The translations under genes were made by a program, and so were the position numbers. A stretch of DNA of 64,000 nt, from contig CAMJGD010000006.1 of NCBI GenBank assembly GCA_946405135.1, forward strand, positions 62,001 to 126,000, given 5' to 3'. This document shows positions 1 through 8,123 of the stretch, piece after piece; position 1 is the first letter of the stretch, and every line of letters starts with the position of its first letter. The DNA is from an uncultured Clostridiaceae bacterium (GTDB taxonomy: Bacteria > Bacillota > Clostridia > Clostridiales > Clostridiaceae). The notes under the pieces are model-generated. The model made no database searches. It was not told where the DNA came from and saw only the letters and a program-made list of their open reading frames with translations.

Positions 1-338
1 TTTGTATCTTCAGTTTCAATTTTGGTGCCTGGCGGTACTCCTAATGCATCCCATATTACCCTATTTTCTTTATCTAGTATTTGCAGATCCACATCCATGT
101 TATAAAAAAAGTTTTCTGTAAGATCTTCTGCAATCTTCTGCACATCTGAAGAATTAAGATATTTGGAATAAAATCTGCTTGCCATCTTCACCTGATCTTT
201 TAAAATGGATTCTATACCATTATAATAGTAGTCCTTTATACTTATTAAAAGCAAGCCTTCTAATATTGATACAGTTAATAAGATTGCTATAAAGTAGTAA
301 CTTACTATTCTCGTTTTTATACTATTTATTTTTATCAT
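1..338 (-). CDS. Sensor histidine kinase, N-terminal part (cut by window edge)
   Basis: Only the first 112 codons are inside the window. The reading starts at an ATG four bases after the stop of the response regulator and opens with a short basic stretch and one membrane segment (about residues 10-30). An extracytoplasmic region with DxxxxI-type sensor character follows (QILDKENRVIWDALGVPPG). This matches the N-terminus of an HK with a periplasmic-type dCache/PAS sensor. The kinase core lies beyond the edge, so the assignment rests on layout and on the adjacent OmpR-type regulator. It is the last visible gene of a lipoprotein-regulator-kinase operon. Confidence 0.75.
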   Translation of the reverse strand, partial: MIKINSIKTRIVSYYFIAILLTVSILEGLLLISIKDYYYNGIESILKDQVKMASRFYSKYLNSSDVQKIAEDLTENFFYNMDVDLQILDKENRVIWDALGVPPGTKIETEDT

Positions 339-341
339 AAC

Positions 342-1034
342 TTAACACCTTTTTAGTCTATATCCATAACCCCATATGGTCTCTATATATTTAGGGTTTG
401 AAGGATCATCTTCAACTTTTTCTCTTAATCTTCTTATGTGTACATCTACAGTTTTTATATCTCCATAGAATTCTATGCCCCATATTAAATCCAGCAGTTC
501 ATCTCTTGTAAAAGCTTTATCTGGATTTTGCATAAATAGTTTCATAAGCTGAAATTCTTTAATGGTCAATTTAAGTTCATTATCTAATTTATAAATTTTC
601 TGAGATCTTTTATCCAAGGAGATTTCTCCATTAATTAAGATTTCTTCTTCCTCTTTCTTAATTCCTTTTCCAGTTCTTCTTAAAATAGCTCTAATTCTAT
701 ATACTAGTTCTGTAGGATTAAAGGGCTTCACCATATAGTCATCTGCACCAAGCTCTAATCCTACTATTTTGTCCATATCCTGATTTTTTGCTGTGAGCAT
801 TATTATGGCAATGCTTGGATACTTTTTTCTTATATTTTCACAGGTTTTATATCCATCTATGCCAGGAAGCATTATATCAAGCACTATTAAATCCAACTTT
901 TCTCTTTCACATATAGATAAAGCTTCTTCACCCGTGGAAGCCTCAAGAACTTCATAACCACTTATGCTCAAGTTAACATTTATAAAACTTCGTATATTCT
1001 CTTCATCCTCCACAATAAGTATCCTATTACTCAT
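342..1034 (-). CDS. OmpR/PhoB-family response regulator
   Basis: A 230-residue regulator. An N-terminal receiver domain (residues 1-120) has the acidic pair in VEDEEN, the phospho-acceptor Asp in LIVLDIMLPG and the Lys in VKPFNP. A C-terminal winged helix (about 130-228) ends in the usual DVHIRRLREKVE...IWGYGYRL. I start it at the ATG at 1034: an upstream in-frame GTG at 1043 is itself part of the AGGTGAG ribosome-binding site. It sits 18 bp after the lipoprotein gene and 3 bp before the kinase, so the three are very likely cotranscribed. Its target genes cannot be read from the window. Confidence 0.93.
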   Translation of the reverse strand: MSNRILIVEDEENIRSFINVNLSISGYEVLEASTGEEALSICEREKLDLIVLDIMLPGIDGYKTCENIRKKYPSIAIIMLTAKNQDMDKIVGLELGADDYMVKPFNPTELVYRIRAILRRTGKGIKKEEEEILINGEISLDKRSQKIYKLDNELKLTIKEFQLMKLFMQNPDKAFTRDELLDLIWGIEFYGDIKTVDVHIRRLREKVEDDPSNPKYIETIWGYGYRLKRC

Positions 1035-1052
1035 TCTTCTCACCTCATTTCA

Positions 1053-2258
1053 TTATAGATTTTTTAATTCTTCAATTATAGGGTTTATAAGTACTTCCTT
1101 AATTATTTTAGAAGTGCTGTCAGTATTAAATATACCTTCCTTGGAAAGTTTGTTTAGCATATCTAAAGACTTATAATAATATGTTTTAGCCTCATCTTTT
1201 TTAGAAAGTCCTTTGTATACCTCACCTAGCTGAAAATATATCTCTGATAAAGCAAATTCTTTTGGCTCATAATAGAAAAAATCATTTTCATTTTGTAAAC
1301 TTACTTTTGAAAGAGATATCAAAATATTCTCTGCCTCCCCATACCTTTTTAATCCGTTTAAAGCAGTAGCTTTTAATATCAAAAACTTATAATACCCGAC
1401 CTCCATAACAGTTGGCTCTTTACTTTCTTTTATTTTAAAAACTTCATTAACAGATTTTAAAGCCTCTTCATACAAGCCAGCCTTTATTTCAGATTCAATA
1501 AGATAATACCAAGAAAGCTGATTTCTTCTTTCGTCGCTTAAATCCTCTTGATAATATTTTACATTTTCTTTAAAATAACTTTCATAATAATCTTTAGCAG
1601 CTGAAAAATTGCTGCCATTAAATCTTATGATATAGCTATTGTACTCAGAGCCTGCTTCATAAATTTGAACTCCAAAAACAAATCCTTTTTTTTCATCCTT
1701 AACAGGAGTACTTAATATATCAAACTTATTCCATCTTCCTAGCTCTATTTCTTTTACACCCTTTTCTGTAAAATCATAAGCGTAATACTCACCACCAGCA
1801 TGTCCAGATATATGAAATCCAACAAGTAAACATTTACTATCCACACCACATACAGGTAAAAATTGCAGCATAGATATTCCGGTTCCTTCTACACTTTTTT
1901 CATATACTTTAGTCCACTTATTTTCTTTATTTTTTAAAACAAAAAATCCTCTTTTAAAATTTTCTTCGTCTTTAAAAAATACTACAAGCTCGTTTTTATA
2001 GTCTCCATCTAAATCTGCTATATAGTAATTCTTTTTTGTAACTATTTTATTTTCTTCCAAGATTTTCGCTTTCTCCGGCATAAATTTTTGGGCTAAAGCC
2101 TTAACATCTTCATCATTTAAGTTAATATTATTTTTTATTACATTTTCAGATAACTTTGGTGATTTAATAAGTGAAGATGGTGTTGCATATAGATTGCATC
2201 CTGAAAGAAGCATAGAAATAATTAGAATAGTAAAGATAATATATTTACCTTTTTTCAC
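1053..2258 (-). CDS. Secreted lipoprotein with FG-GAP-like and TPR-like parts
   Basis: A GTG start at 2258 follows AGGAGTGAAT. The first 21 residues form a lipoprotein signal ending in the lipobox LLSGC, so the mature protein should be lipid-anchored outside the membrane. Around residue 75 is a Ca-binding-like DLDGDYKNE loop as in FG-GAP/VCBS repeats, followed by a beta-rich half. The C-terminal third is helical with TPR-like pairs (for example YFQLGEVYKGLSKKDEAKTY). It heads an operon with a two-component system, so it may present an extracellular signal to the kinase or be part of its output. The family is not one I can name. A longer frame to 2306 lacks a ribosome-binding site. Confidence 0.75.
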   Translation of the reverse strand: MKKGKYIIFTILIISMLLSGCNLYATPSSLIKSPKLSENVIKNNINLNDEDVKALAQKFMPEKAKILEENKIVTKKNYYIADLDGDYKNELVVFFKDEENFKRGFFVLKNKENKWTKVYEKSVEGTGISMLQFLPVCGVDSKCLLVGFHISGHAGGEYYAYDFTEKGVKEIELGRWNKFDILSTPVKDEKKGFVFGVQIYEAGSEYNSYIIRFNGSNFSAAKDYYESYFKENVKYYQEDLSDERRNQLSWYYLIESEIKAGLYEEALKSVNEVFKIKESKEPTVMEVGYYKFLILKATALNGLKRYGEAENILISLSKVSLQNENDFFYYEPKEFALSEIYFQLGEVYKGLSKKDEAKTYYYKSLDMLNKLSKEGIFNTDSTSKIIKEVLINPIIEELKNL

Positions 2259-2348
2259 TATATTCACTCCTATTATAAAATTCACTGTTTTCTTAAATAA
2301 TAACATATAATAGCAGTTAAGTATTTATAAAAAGATTACAATTTCAGT

Positions 2349-2412
2349 TAGTGTACAATTAAGAATATTTTTCATAGCATAAGGTATAGAAATCTTCTTT
2401 AATTGCACACTA
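2349..2412. repeat. Interrupted inverted repeat, 17-18 bp arms
   Basis: The arms at 2349-2365 (TAGTGTACAATTAAGAA) and 2395-2412 (TTCTTTAATTGCACACTA) are complementary except for one G:T position and one extra base. They enclose 29 bp. The repeat lies between the dehydrogenase stop and the lipoprotein promoter region. As RNA it would fold as a long hairpin, but no clear U-tract follows on either strand. It could be a weak terminator, a regulator site or a remnant of a small mobile repeat. Confidence 0.5.
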
Positions 2413-2422
2413 TAATTTTTAA

Positions 2423-3292
2423 CTAATTAACCCTTTCTCCACCATTAATATGTATTGTCTGGGCTGTTATATAGGATGCATCTTGAGAAGCTAAAAATAC
2501 ATAAGCCTGTGCTAATTCAACTGGTTGACCTGCTCTTTTTAAGGGTGTATCTGTTCCAAACTGAGCTACCTTATTTTCTTCATAGGAAGAAACTATTAAA
2601 GGAGTCCACACTGGTCCAGGAGCTACTGCATTAACCCTTATATTTCTTGAGCTTAAAGATAAGGCAAGAGATTTCGTAAATGCTGCTAAAGCTCCTTTAG
2701 TAGAGGAATAATCTATAAGGGTTTCATTACCTTTGTAAGCTGTAATGGAAGTAGTATTTATTATGCTAGCACCTGGATTTAAGTGAGGCATTACAGCTTT
2801 AGTCATAAAAAATGCTCCAAATATATTGGTTTTAAAGGTTCTTTCAAGCTGCTCACAAGTTATATCTTCTATACTATTTTGAGGATGCTGCTCTCCTGCA
2901 TTGTTTACCAAAATATCTATCTTATGGAATTCAGATATAACCTTATCTATAGCAGCTTTACAAAAATTTTCATCTCCTATGTCTCCAGGAATTAATATGC
3001 ATCTTCTTCCGTAATTTTCAATTACATTTTTCGTAAATTCCGCATCTTCGTGCTCATTTAAATAGATTATAGCTACATCTGCTCCTTCCTTAGCATATGC
3101 TACAGACACAGCTCTTCCTATGCCGCTGTCCCCGCCTGTAATAACAGCTGCTTTACCTTTTAACCTGTTAGAACTTTTATTATAATTTAAATCTTCAAAA
3201 ACAGGAGGAGGGTTCATGTCTTTCTCATGTCCTGGTGCTATATTTTGATGTTGAGCAGGAAATCCTTTTAAAAAATCATTTATATATTCCAT
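2423..3292 (-). CDS. Short-chain dehydrogenase, YdaD/GSP39-like general stress type
   Basis: A 289-residue NAD(P)-dependent oxidoreductase. An N-terminal extension of about 45 residues (HQNIAPGHEKDMNPPP) typical of the YdaD/YhdF stress group precedes a Rossmann fold. Visible motifs are TGGDSGIGR (dinucleotide binding), VNNAG, a catalytic Ser in TTSIT, and YSSTKG, which supplies the Tyr and Lys. It starts at ATG 3292 after GAGGAG. The gene stands alone and is divergent from the regulator at 3429. The substrate is unknown. The group has been linked to general stress in Bacillus, but no sigma-B site is evident here. Confidence 0.88.
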   Translation of the reverse strand: MEYINDFLKGFPAQHQNIAPGHEKDMNPPPVFEDLNYNKSSNRLKGKAAVITGGDSGIGRAVSVAYAKEGADVAIIYLNEHEDAEFTKNVIENYGRRCILIPGDIGDENFCKAAIDKVISEFHKIDILVNNAGEQHPQNSIEDITCEQLERTFKTNIFGAFFMTKAVMPHLNPGASIINTTSITAYKGNETLIDYSSTKGALAAFTKSLALSLSSRNIRVNAVAPGPVWTPLIVSSYEENKVAQFGTDTPLKRAGQPVELAQAYVFLASQDASYITAQTIHINGGERVN

Positions 3293-3316
3293 GCAATCAT
3301 CTCCTCATCTTAATTA

Positions 3317-3330
3317 ACTATAGCTATAGT
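3317..3330. promoter_or_regulatory. 14-bp perfect palindrome in divergent promoter region
   Basis: ACTATAGCTATAGT reads identically on both strands. It lies 25 bp before the dehydrogenase start and 99 bp before the divergent response-regulator gene, which makes it a possible operator. It is AT-rich and could be chance. Confidence 0.3.
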
Positions 3331-3428
3331 ATGGAATTTAGGTTATAAATTATACATGACTTGCTTTTACAAAAATAGCTTATTTGATGTAAAATATTAT
3401 TAGATGAAAAATTTAGGGGGTTAACATT

Positions 3429-4103
3429 ATGTTTAAAATAATGGTGGTAGAAGATGATATTAAGATTAGAGAACTAGTAGTAGAAAACATTCAAAAGTGG
3501 GGATTTGAAACAGTATCAGTAGAAGACTTTAATGAAACTTTAAATGTATTCTTAAATAGTGAACCTCATTTAATTTTAATGGATATAAATTTGCCTTGCT
3601 TTGATGGATTTTATTGGTGCAATAAAATTAGAGAAGTATCCAAGGTACCTGTAATATTTGTATCTTCAAGAAATACTAACATGGACATAGTAATGGCTAT
3701 AAATATGGGTGGAGATGACTTTATACAAAAGCCTTTTTCCCTAGAAGTACTTATGGCTAAAATAAACGCTCTTATAAGAAGGACTTATTCCTATGCTAAC
3801 GTACAATCAGAGGTCATTGAATATGATGGAGCACTGCTAAATTTAAAAGATGGCACACTGCTATTTAATGATGAAAAAATAGAACTTACTAAAAATGAAT
3901 TTAGAATATTATATATTCTTATGAAAAATAACAACTCAGTGGTAAGCAGAGATAAAATAATGGAAAGCCTTTGGGAAAATGAGAGCTTTGTAGATGATAA
4001 TACCCTTACAGTAAATATAAACAGGTTAAGAAAAAAGCTGGCTGATGCAGGATTAGAAGACTTCATAAAAACCAAGAAAGGTCAAGGATATATAGTAGGA
4101 TGA
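3429..4103 (+). CDS. Response regulator of a Bce-type two-component system
   Basis: A 224-residue OmpR-type regulator. The receiver domain has the acidic pair in VVEDDI, the acceptor Asp in LILMDINLP and Lys in IQKPFS. The winged-helix domain ends in TVNINRLRKKL...KKGQGYIVG, as in BceR/GraR/VraR-like regulators. It starts at ATG 3429 after a GGGGG stretch. The stop overlaps the kinase start by four bases (ATGA), so translation is coupled. The neighbouring Bce-like ABC transporter is its expected target. Confidence 0.92.
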   Translation: MFKIMVVEDDIKIRELVVENIQKWGFETVSVEDFNETLNVFLNSEPHLILMDINLPCFDGFYWCNKIREVSKVPVIFVSSRNTNMDIVMAINMGGDDFIQKPFSLEVLMAKINALIRRTYSYANVQSEVIEYDGALLNLKDGTLLFNDEKIELTKNEFRILYILMKNNNSVVSRDKIMESLWENESFVDDNTLTVNINRLRKKLADAGLEDFIKTKKGQGYIVG

Positions 4104-5134
4104 AACTTAGAAAATATATAAAAGATAAAAGATATCTAATATTATTTTTCTTAATTATAATGCTGTTTATATCCACCGTAGTATATGTAGATGATACTGT
4201 AAAAATAAGGTTTGATAATATATTGTATATAAACTTAGTAAGTTGGATATTGTTTGATACTTATCTTATTCTTGAATTCCTGTATCTAAAAAATTATTAT
4301 AAAACTTTAGATGAGCTAGTAGAAAATCAAATAGAAGAAATTCATACTTCTCTTCCTCAAGGCAAAACTCAAGAGCAAAATAAATATAATGATATAATAA
4401 AAAAGGTATATAAATATCAAAATGAAAAGATAGAAAAGCTTTATATAGATAAAATAGAAAACATGGATTTTATAACCTCTTGGGTTCATGAGATCAAAAC
4501 TCCTATAGCTGTAACCAGGCTCACCATTGAAAGCAGTTCTGGTAAACCTATGGAAGAATTTATAGGAAGCATTGAAGAAGAATTAAGAAAAATAGATAAT
4601 TATGTAGAGCAGGCACTGTATTATTCTAAAATAGATGATTTTTCCAAGGATTACTTTATAAATGAAATAGAGCTTGAAAAAGTAATGAAGGAAATAATAA
4701 AGAAGAATGCTAAAACTTTTATAGGTAAAAGAATTTCTTTAGATATGCATGATATAGATTACTCTATACTTACAGATAAAAAATGGCTTTTGTTTATAAT
4801 AGACCAAGTCATATCAAATTCATTAAAATATACAGAAACCGGAGGAAAAATTGAAATATCAGGTGAGAAGGATGAAAAAGAAAAAAGACTCACCATAAAA
4901 GATAATGGTACTGGTATAAAACCTGAAGATATAAATAGAGTATTTAATAAAGGTTTTACAGGATACAATGGAAGAATTTATAACAAATCTACAGGCATGG
5001 GCTTATATTTAGCTAAAAAGATGTGTAATAAGCTAGGACATGATATAAGTATAGAATCTGAATATGAAAAATATACACAAGTGACTATTCATTTTCCCAA
5101 ACTCATAAATTACTTTAATGTTACAAAAGTGTAA
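4100..5134 (+). CDS. BceS-like intramembrane-sensing histidine kinase
   Basis: A 344-residue kinase. Two membrane segments (about 13-31 and 40-60) are joined by only about 10 extracytoplasmic residues and no sensor domain follows: the layout of BceS/GraS kinases, which read the flux of their partner ABC transporter rather than binding a ligand. The H-box is SWVHEIKTPIAV. The N-box (IISNSLKYTETGG) and glycine boxes (DNGTGI and GMGLYLAKKM) form the ATPase domain. Its 3' end carries the inverted repeat at 5121-5134, and a terminator at 5155-5187 separates it from the transporter genes. Confidence 0.9.
   Translation: MKLRKYIKDKRYLILFFLIIMLFISTVVYVDDTVKIRFDNILYINLVSWILFDTYLILEFLYLKNYYKTLDELVENQIEEIHTSLPQGKTQEQNKYNDIIKKVYKYQNEKIEKLYIDKIENMDFITSWVHEIKTPIAVTRLTIESSSGKPMEEFIGSIEEELRKIDNYVEQALYYSKIDDFSKDYFINEIELEKVMKEIIKKNAKTFIGKRISLDMHDIDYSILTDKKWLLFIIDQVISNSLKYTETGGKIEISGEKDEKEKRLTIKDNGTGIKPEDINRVFNKGFTGYNGRIYNKSTGMGLYLAKKMCNKLGHDISIESEYEKYTQVTIHFPKLINYFNVTKV
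5121..5134 (+). promoter_or_regulatory. BceR-type inverted repeat, TTACA-N4-TGTAA
   Basis: TTACAAAAGTGTAA is a perfect match to the TnACA-N4-TGTnA pattern described for BceR-family regulators. It lies across the last codons and stop of the kinase gene, about 120 bp before the ATPase gene. A terminator lies between it and the transporter promoter, so it would have to act from a distance as an upstream activator site. Confidence 0.5.
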
Positions 5135-5154
5135 GCTTAAATTCTCCTTTTGTT

Positions 5155-5187
5155 AGGTAAATAGATGGTTCTATTTACCTCTTTTTT
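5155..5187 (+). terminator. Intrinsic terminator after the Bce-like kinase
   Basis: AGGTAAATAG and CTATTTACCT form a 10-bp stem with a 6-base loop, followed by a T-run (CTTTTTT). It separates the two-component operon from the transporter genes, which therefore need their own promoter in 5188-5240. Confidence 0.85.
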
Positions 5188-5255
5188 ATAGAATAATATT
5201 GTGATTTGAATGTACAAAAAAATTTACTAGCAACTATATAGGAGGAATAAATAAC

Positions 5256-6017
5256 ATGGAAAATGTTTTAACTGCAAAAAATCTAAAAAAAGTTTATGCA
5301 TCAAAAGGAGTTACCTATACTGCTCTTCATGATATAAACCTAGATATTAAAAAAGGAGAATTTGTTGGAATAATGGGACCTTCAGGAGCAGGTAAAACCA
5401 CATTACTAAATATAATATCCACTATAGATACCCCCTCTGCTGGAAGTGTAGTAATAGATGGTGATGATATTGTAAAAATGAATGAGGATAAACTATCTTC
5501 CTTTAGAAGGAATAAGTTAGGATTTGTGTTTCAGGATTACAACCTCTTAAATACTCTTACTATAAAAGAAAATATAGTGCTTCCTTTAGCTCTTTCAAAA
5601 ATTAGTGTGAAAGAGATAGAAACCAGAGTATGGGAGATTTCAAATAAATTTGGAATAAATGAAACTCTAAACAAATATCCTTATCAAGTTTCAGGCGGCC
5701 AGAAGCAAAGAGCCGCTATAGCTAGAGCAATTATAACAAGGCCAGCTTTAATTTTAGCTGATGAACCTACAGGAGCATTAGATTCTAAATCTTCTGCAGA
5801 AATCCTTCAAACTTTAAGTGATTTAAATGAAAGCGAAAATGCTACCATAATGATGGTAACTCATGACGCTTTTGCTGCAAGTTACTGCAAAAGAATATTA
5901 TTTATAAAAGATGGAATGCTTTTTACAGAACTTATAAAGGGTGGTTCAAGAAAAGAATTTTTCCAAAAAATATTAGATGTTTTGTCTACCCTTGGAAATA
6001 CAGTCACAGACATTTAG
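5256..6017 (+). CDS. BceA-like ABC transporter ATPase (antimicrobial-peptide resistance)
   Basis: A 253-residue ATP-binding subunit of the MacB/BceA class. Walker A is GPSGAGKTT, the Q-loop is VFQDYN, the signature is VSGGQKQR, Walker B is LILADEPTGALD and the switch His is in MMVTHD. It follows a strong AGGAGG site and is 23 bp from the permease. In this family the ATPase and one 10-helix permease remove bacitracin-like or cationic peptides from their lipid targets and signal to the BceS kinase. Only one ATPase gene is present for two permeases, so it may serve both. Confidence 0.93.
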   Translation: MENVLTAKNLKKVYASKGVTYTALHDINLDIKKGEFVGIMGPSGAGKTTLLNIISTIDTPSAGSVVIDGDDIVKMNEDKLSSFRRNKLGFVFQDYNLLNTLTIKENIVLPLALSKISVKEIETRVWEISNKFGINETLNKYPYQVSGGQKQRAAIARAIITRPALILADEPTGALDSKSSAEILQTLSDLNESENATIMMVTHDAFAASYCKRILFIKDGMLFTELIKGGSRKEFFQKILDVLSTLGNTVTDI

Positions 6018-6040
6018 CTTTAGTTTGAGGAGGGAAAATC

Positions 6041-8005
6041 ATGTCTTTGTTTAGCATAGCATTTAAAAACATTAAAAGAAACTTTTATAACTACTTTCTA
6101 TACTTTCTATCTATGTCCTTTAGTATTATGATATACTTCACCTTTACTTCTATACGATATAATTCTGAGATTCAAAAAGCTATTGGAGATTCAAAAATGA
6201 TATCTGGCTCTTTTAAGGCATCTTCTATAGTTATAGCTATATTTGCAGCCATGTTTATCTGGTTCTCTAATTCATTTTTTACGAAAAAGAGAAAAAATGA
6301 AATAGCCCTTTACTCTATGATGGGAGTAAAGAAAAAGCAAATAGGCAGAATGTTATTTTATGAAACATTACTTATGGGAGTAATAGCTCTTTTGGTTGGA
6401 ATACTATTTGGAGGATTACTATCTAAAATGTTCACCACTATTCTGATAAAGCTTATGAATATTAACTCTATAACTGTAAAATTTACCTTAATACCAAAAG
6501 CAGTAATCCAGACATCTTTAGTATTTTTAGCTTTATTCTTAATAGCATCTTTACATGGTTATAGTATAATCTACAGATTTAAACTAGTAGATTTATTTAA
6601 GGCAGAACAATCCGGAGAATCTATGCCTAAATCCTCTTTAATATTGGCCATACTATCTCTAATATTAATAGGCTTAGGTTACATTTTAGCATCTCCTAAG
6701 TGGATGATGACTTTATTCCCTGTATCCATCTTTGCTGTACTTGGTCTTACCATAGGAGGAACCTATATATTGTTCTCATCCTTTGTGGTATTTATCATAA
6801 AACTTTCTAGAAAGAATACTAGAAGATACTATAAAGGCATAAACATGATAGGTACATCTAACCTTCTATACAGAATAAAAGGTAATGCAAAAACCTTAGC
6901 TACTATAGCAGTTTTAAGTGCTACTACTCTAACCGCTGTAGGTACTACTTATAGTATATATTTTAATACAGAAAGAGAAGTAAGCAATAGATTTCCTATA
7001 CCTTATGTTTTTGTTACGGAAGATAAAAAAGCAGCTGAAAAAATCGAAAAAACCATAGAAAAATATCCTAAAAATAAGCTGCTATCCTCTCATAACATAG
7101 AACTTATGGATGTAAAGGCAAAATATCCTTCTCTGATGAAAAATGCTAAGGGTAAATATGTTGAAGATACTTTTTCTATAATCTCTCAAAGTAAATATAA
7201 TGAATTAAATACGGAACTAAATAAAAAGGAGCCTATATCTTTAAAAGATACTGAATCAATTATATTTGATCCTAACTTTTCACCTAAATTTCAAAATGAC
7301 CCCACCGGTAATACTTATACTATAGTTTGCGCCAATAAAAGCACAGATTTTAAAATAAATGAAATAAAAAATACTGCTGTAATAAATCAAAATATTTTAG
7401 GATTTAAAAGTCTTATGGTCATTAATGATGAGCAATTTAACAAATTATATGATAAAAAATCCAGTACAACTGTATTAGCCTATATAACTTCAAATAAAAA
7501 AGACAGCAGTGAACTTTCTAATGAGCTGTCAAAAATACTGCCTCAAAAGAGCATAGAAGATAAAGAAAAGTCAAAGGATTTTTCTGACAAGTATTCCGAA
7601 TTTTACGAACCTCATAAAGGAATGCTAGAAGTTTCAGGACTATCTATATTCATTGGTGCATTTTTAGGTTTAGTTTTCCTAATATGTACAGGAAGTATAA
7701 TCTTCTTTAAGCAGCTTTCAGAAGCAAGCTCTGATAAAAGTAATTATGATATTTTAAAAAAGGTTGGTGTTTCTAAAAAAGAAGTAAAAGCTTCTATAGC
7801 AAAACAGATGCTTCTTGTATTTATACTGCCTCTAATAGTAGGTATAAGTCATGCTTCCTTTGCACTTAAGCTTTTATCAGATATATTAAATTCAAATTTA
7901 TTAGTGCCCATATTACTATGCTATTTAACCTATACTATAATATATCTTATATATTATGTATTAACAGTAAATTCCTATTATAGTATAGTAAGTTCTAACA
8001 GCTAA
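6041..8005 (+). CDS. BceB-like ABC transporter permease
   Basis: A 654-residue membrane protein with the FtsX-type layout of BceB. One N-terminal helix (about 16-36) is followed by a group of helices to about 300. A large extracellular domain (about 310-520) is the expected peptide and kinase contact. The last helices begin about 535 (SGLSIFIGAFLGLVFLICTG). It starts at ATG 6041 after GAGGAGGG. It is transcribed with the ATPase and ends at a strong terminator. The following frameshifted permease is a diverged copy of the same length. Confidence 0.92.
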   Translation: MSLFSIAFKNIKRNFYNYFLYFLSMSFSIMIYFTFTSIRYNSEIQKAIGDSKMISGSFKASSIVIAIFAAMFIWFSNSFFTKKRKNEIALYSMMGVKKKQIGRMLFYETLLMGVIALLVGILFGGLLSKMFTTILIKLMNINSITVKFTLIPKAVIQTSLVFLALFLIASLHGYSIIYRFKLVDLFKAEQSGESMPKSSLILAILSLILIGLGYILASPKWMMTLFPVSIFAVLGLTIGGTYILFSSFVVFIIKLSRKNTRRYYKGINMIGTSNLLYRIKGNAKTLATIAVLSATTLTAVGTTYSIYFNTEREVSNRFPIPYVFVTEDKKAAEKIEKTIEKYPKNKLLSSHNIELMDVKAKYPSLMKNAKGKYVEDTFSIISQSKYNELNTELNKKEPISLKDTESIIFDPNFSPKFQNDPTGNTYTIVCANKSTDFKINEIKNTAVINQNILGFKSLMVINDEQFNKLYDKKSSTTVLAYITSNKKDSSELSNELSKILPQKSIEDKEKSKDFSDKYSEFYEPHKGMLEVSGLSIFIGAFLGLVFLICTGSIIFFKQLSEASSDKSNYDILKKVGVSKKEVKASIAKQMLLVFILPLIVGISHASFALKLLSDILNSNLLVPILLCYLTYTIIYLIYYVLTVNSYYSIVSSNS

Positions 8006-8035
8006 GGACATATTAAATATGTTCACATATCCTTT

Positions 8036-8068
8036 ACTGCTTGCACAAAAGTGCAAGCAGTATTTTTT
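8036..8068 (+). terminator. Intrinsic terminator after the first permease
   Basis: The 11-bp perfect stem ACTGCTTGCAC / GTGCAAGCAGT closes an AAAA loop and is followed by ATTTTTT. It should end most transcripts from the ATPase-permease pair before the second permease, which then needs its own promoter. A TATAAT at 8098-8103 is a possible -10, but its -35 (TTCGCA) is weak. Confidence 0.9.
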
Positions 8069-8123
8069 AATATATTCGCAAAAGGTTCAATTAAAGCTAT
8101 AATAAAAGCAAGGAGTGTTGTCT

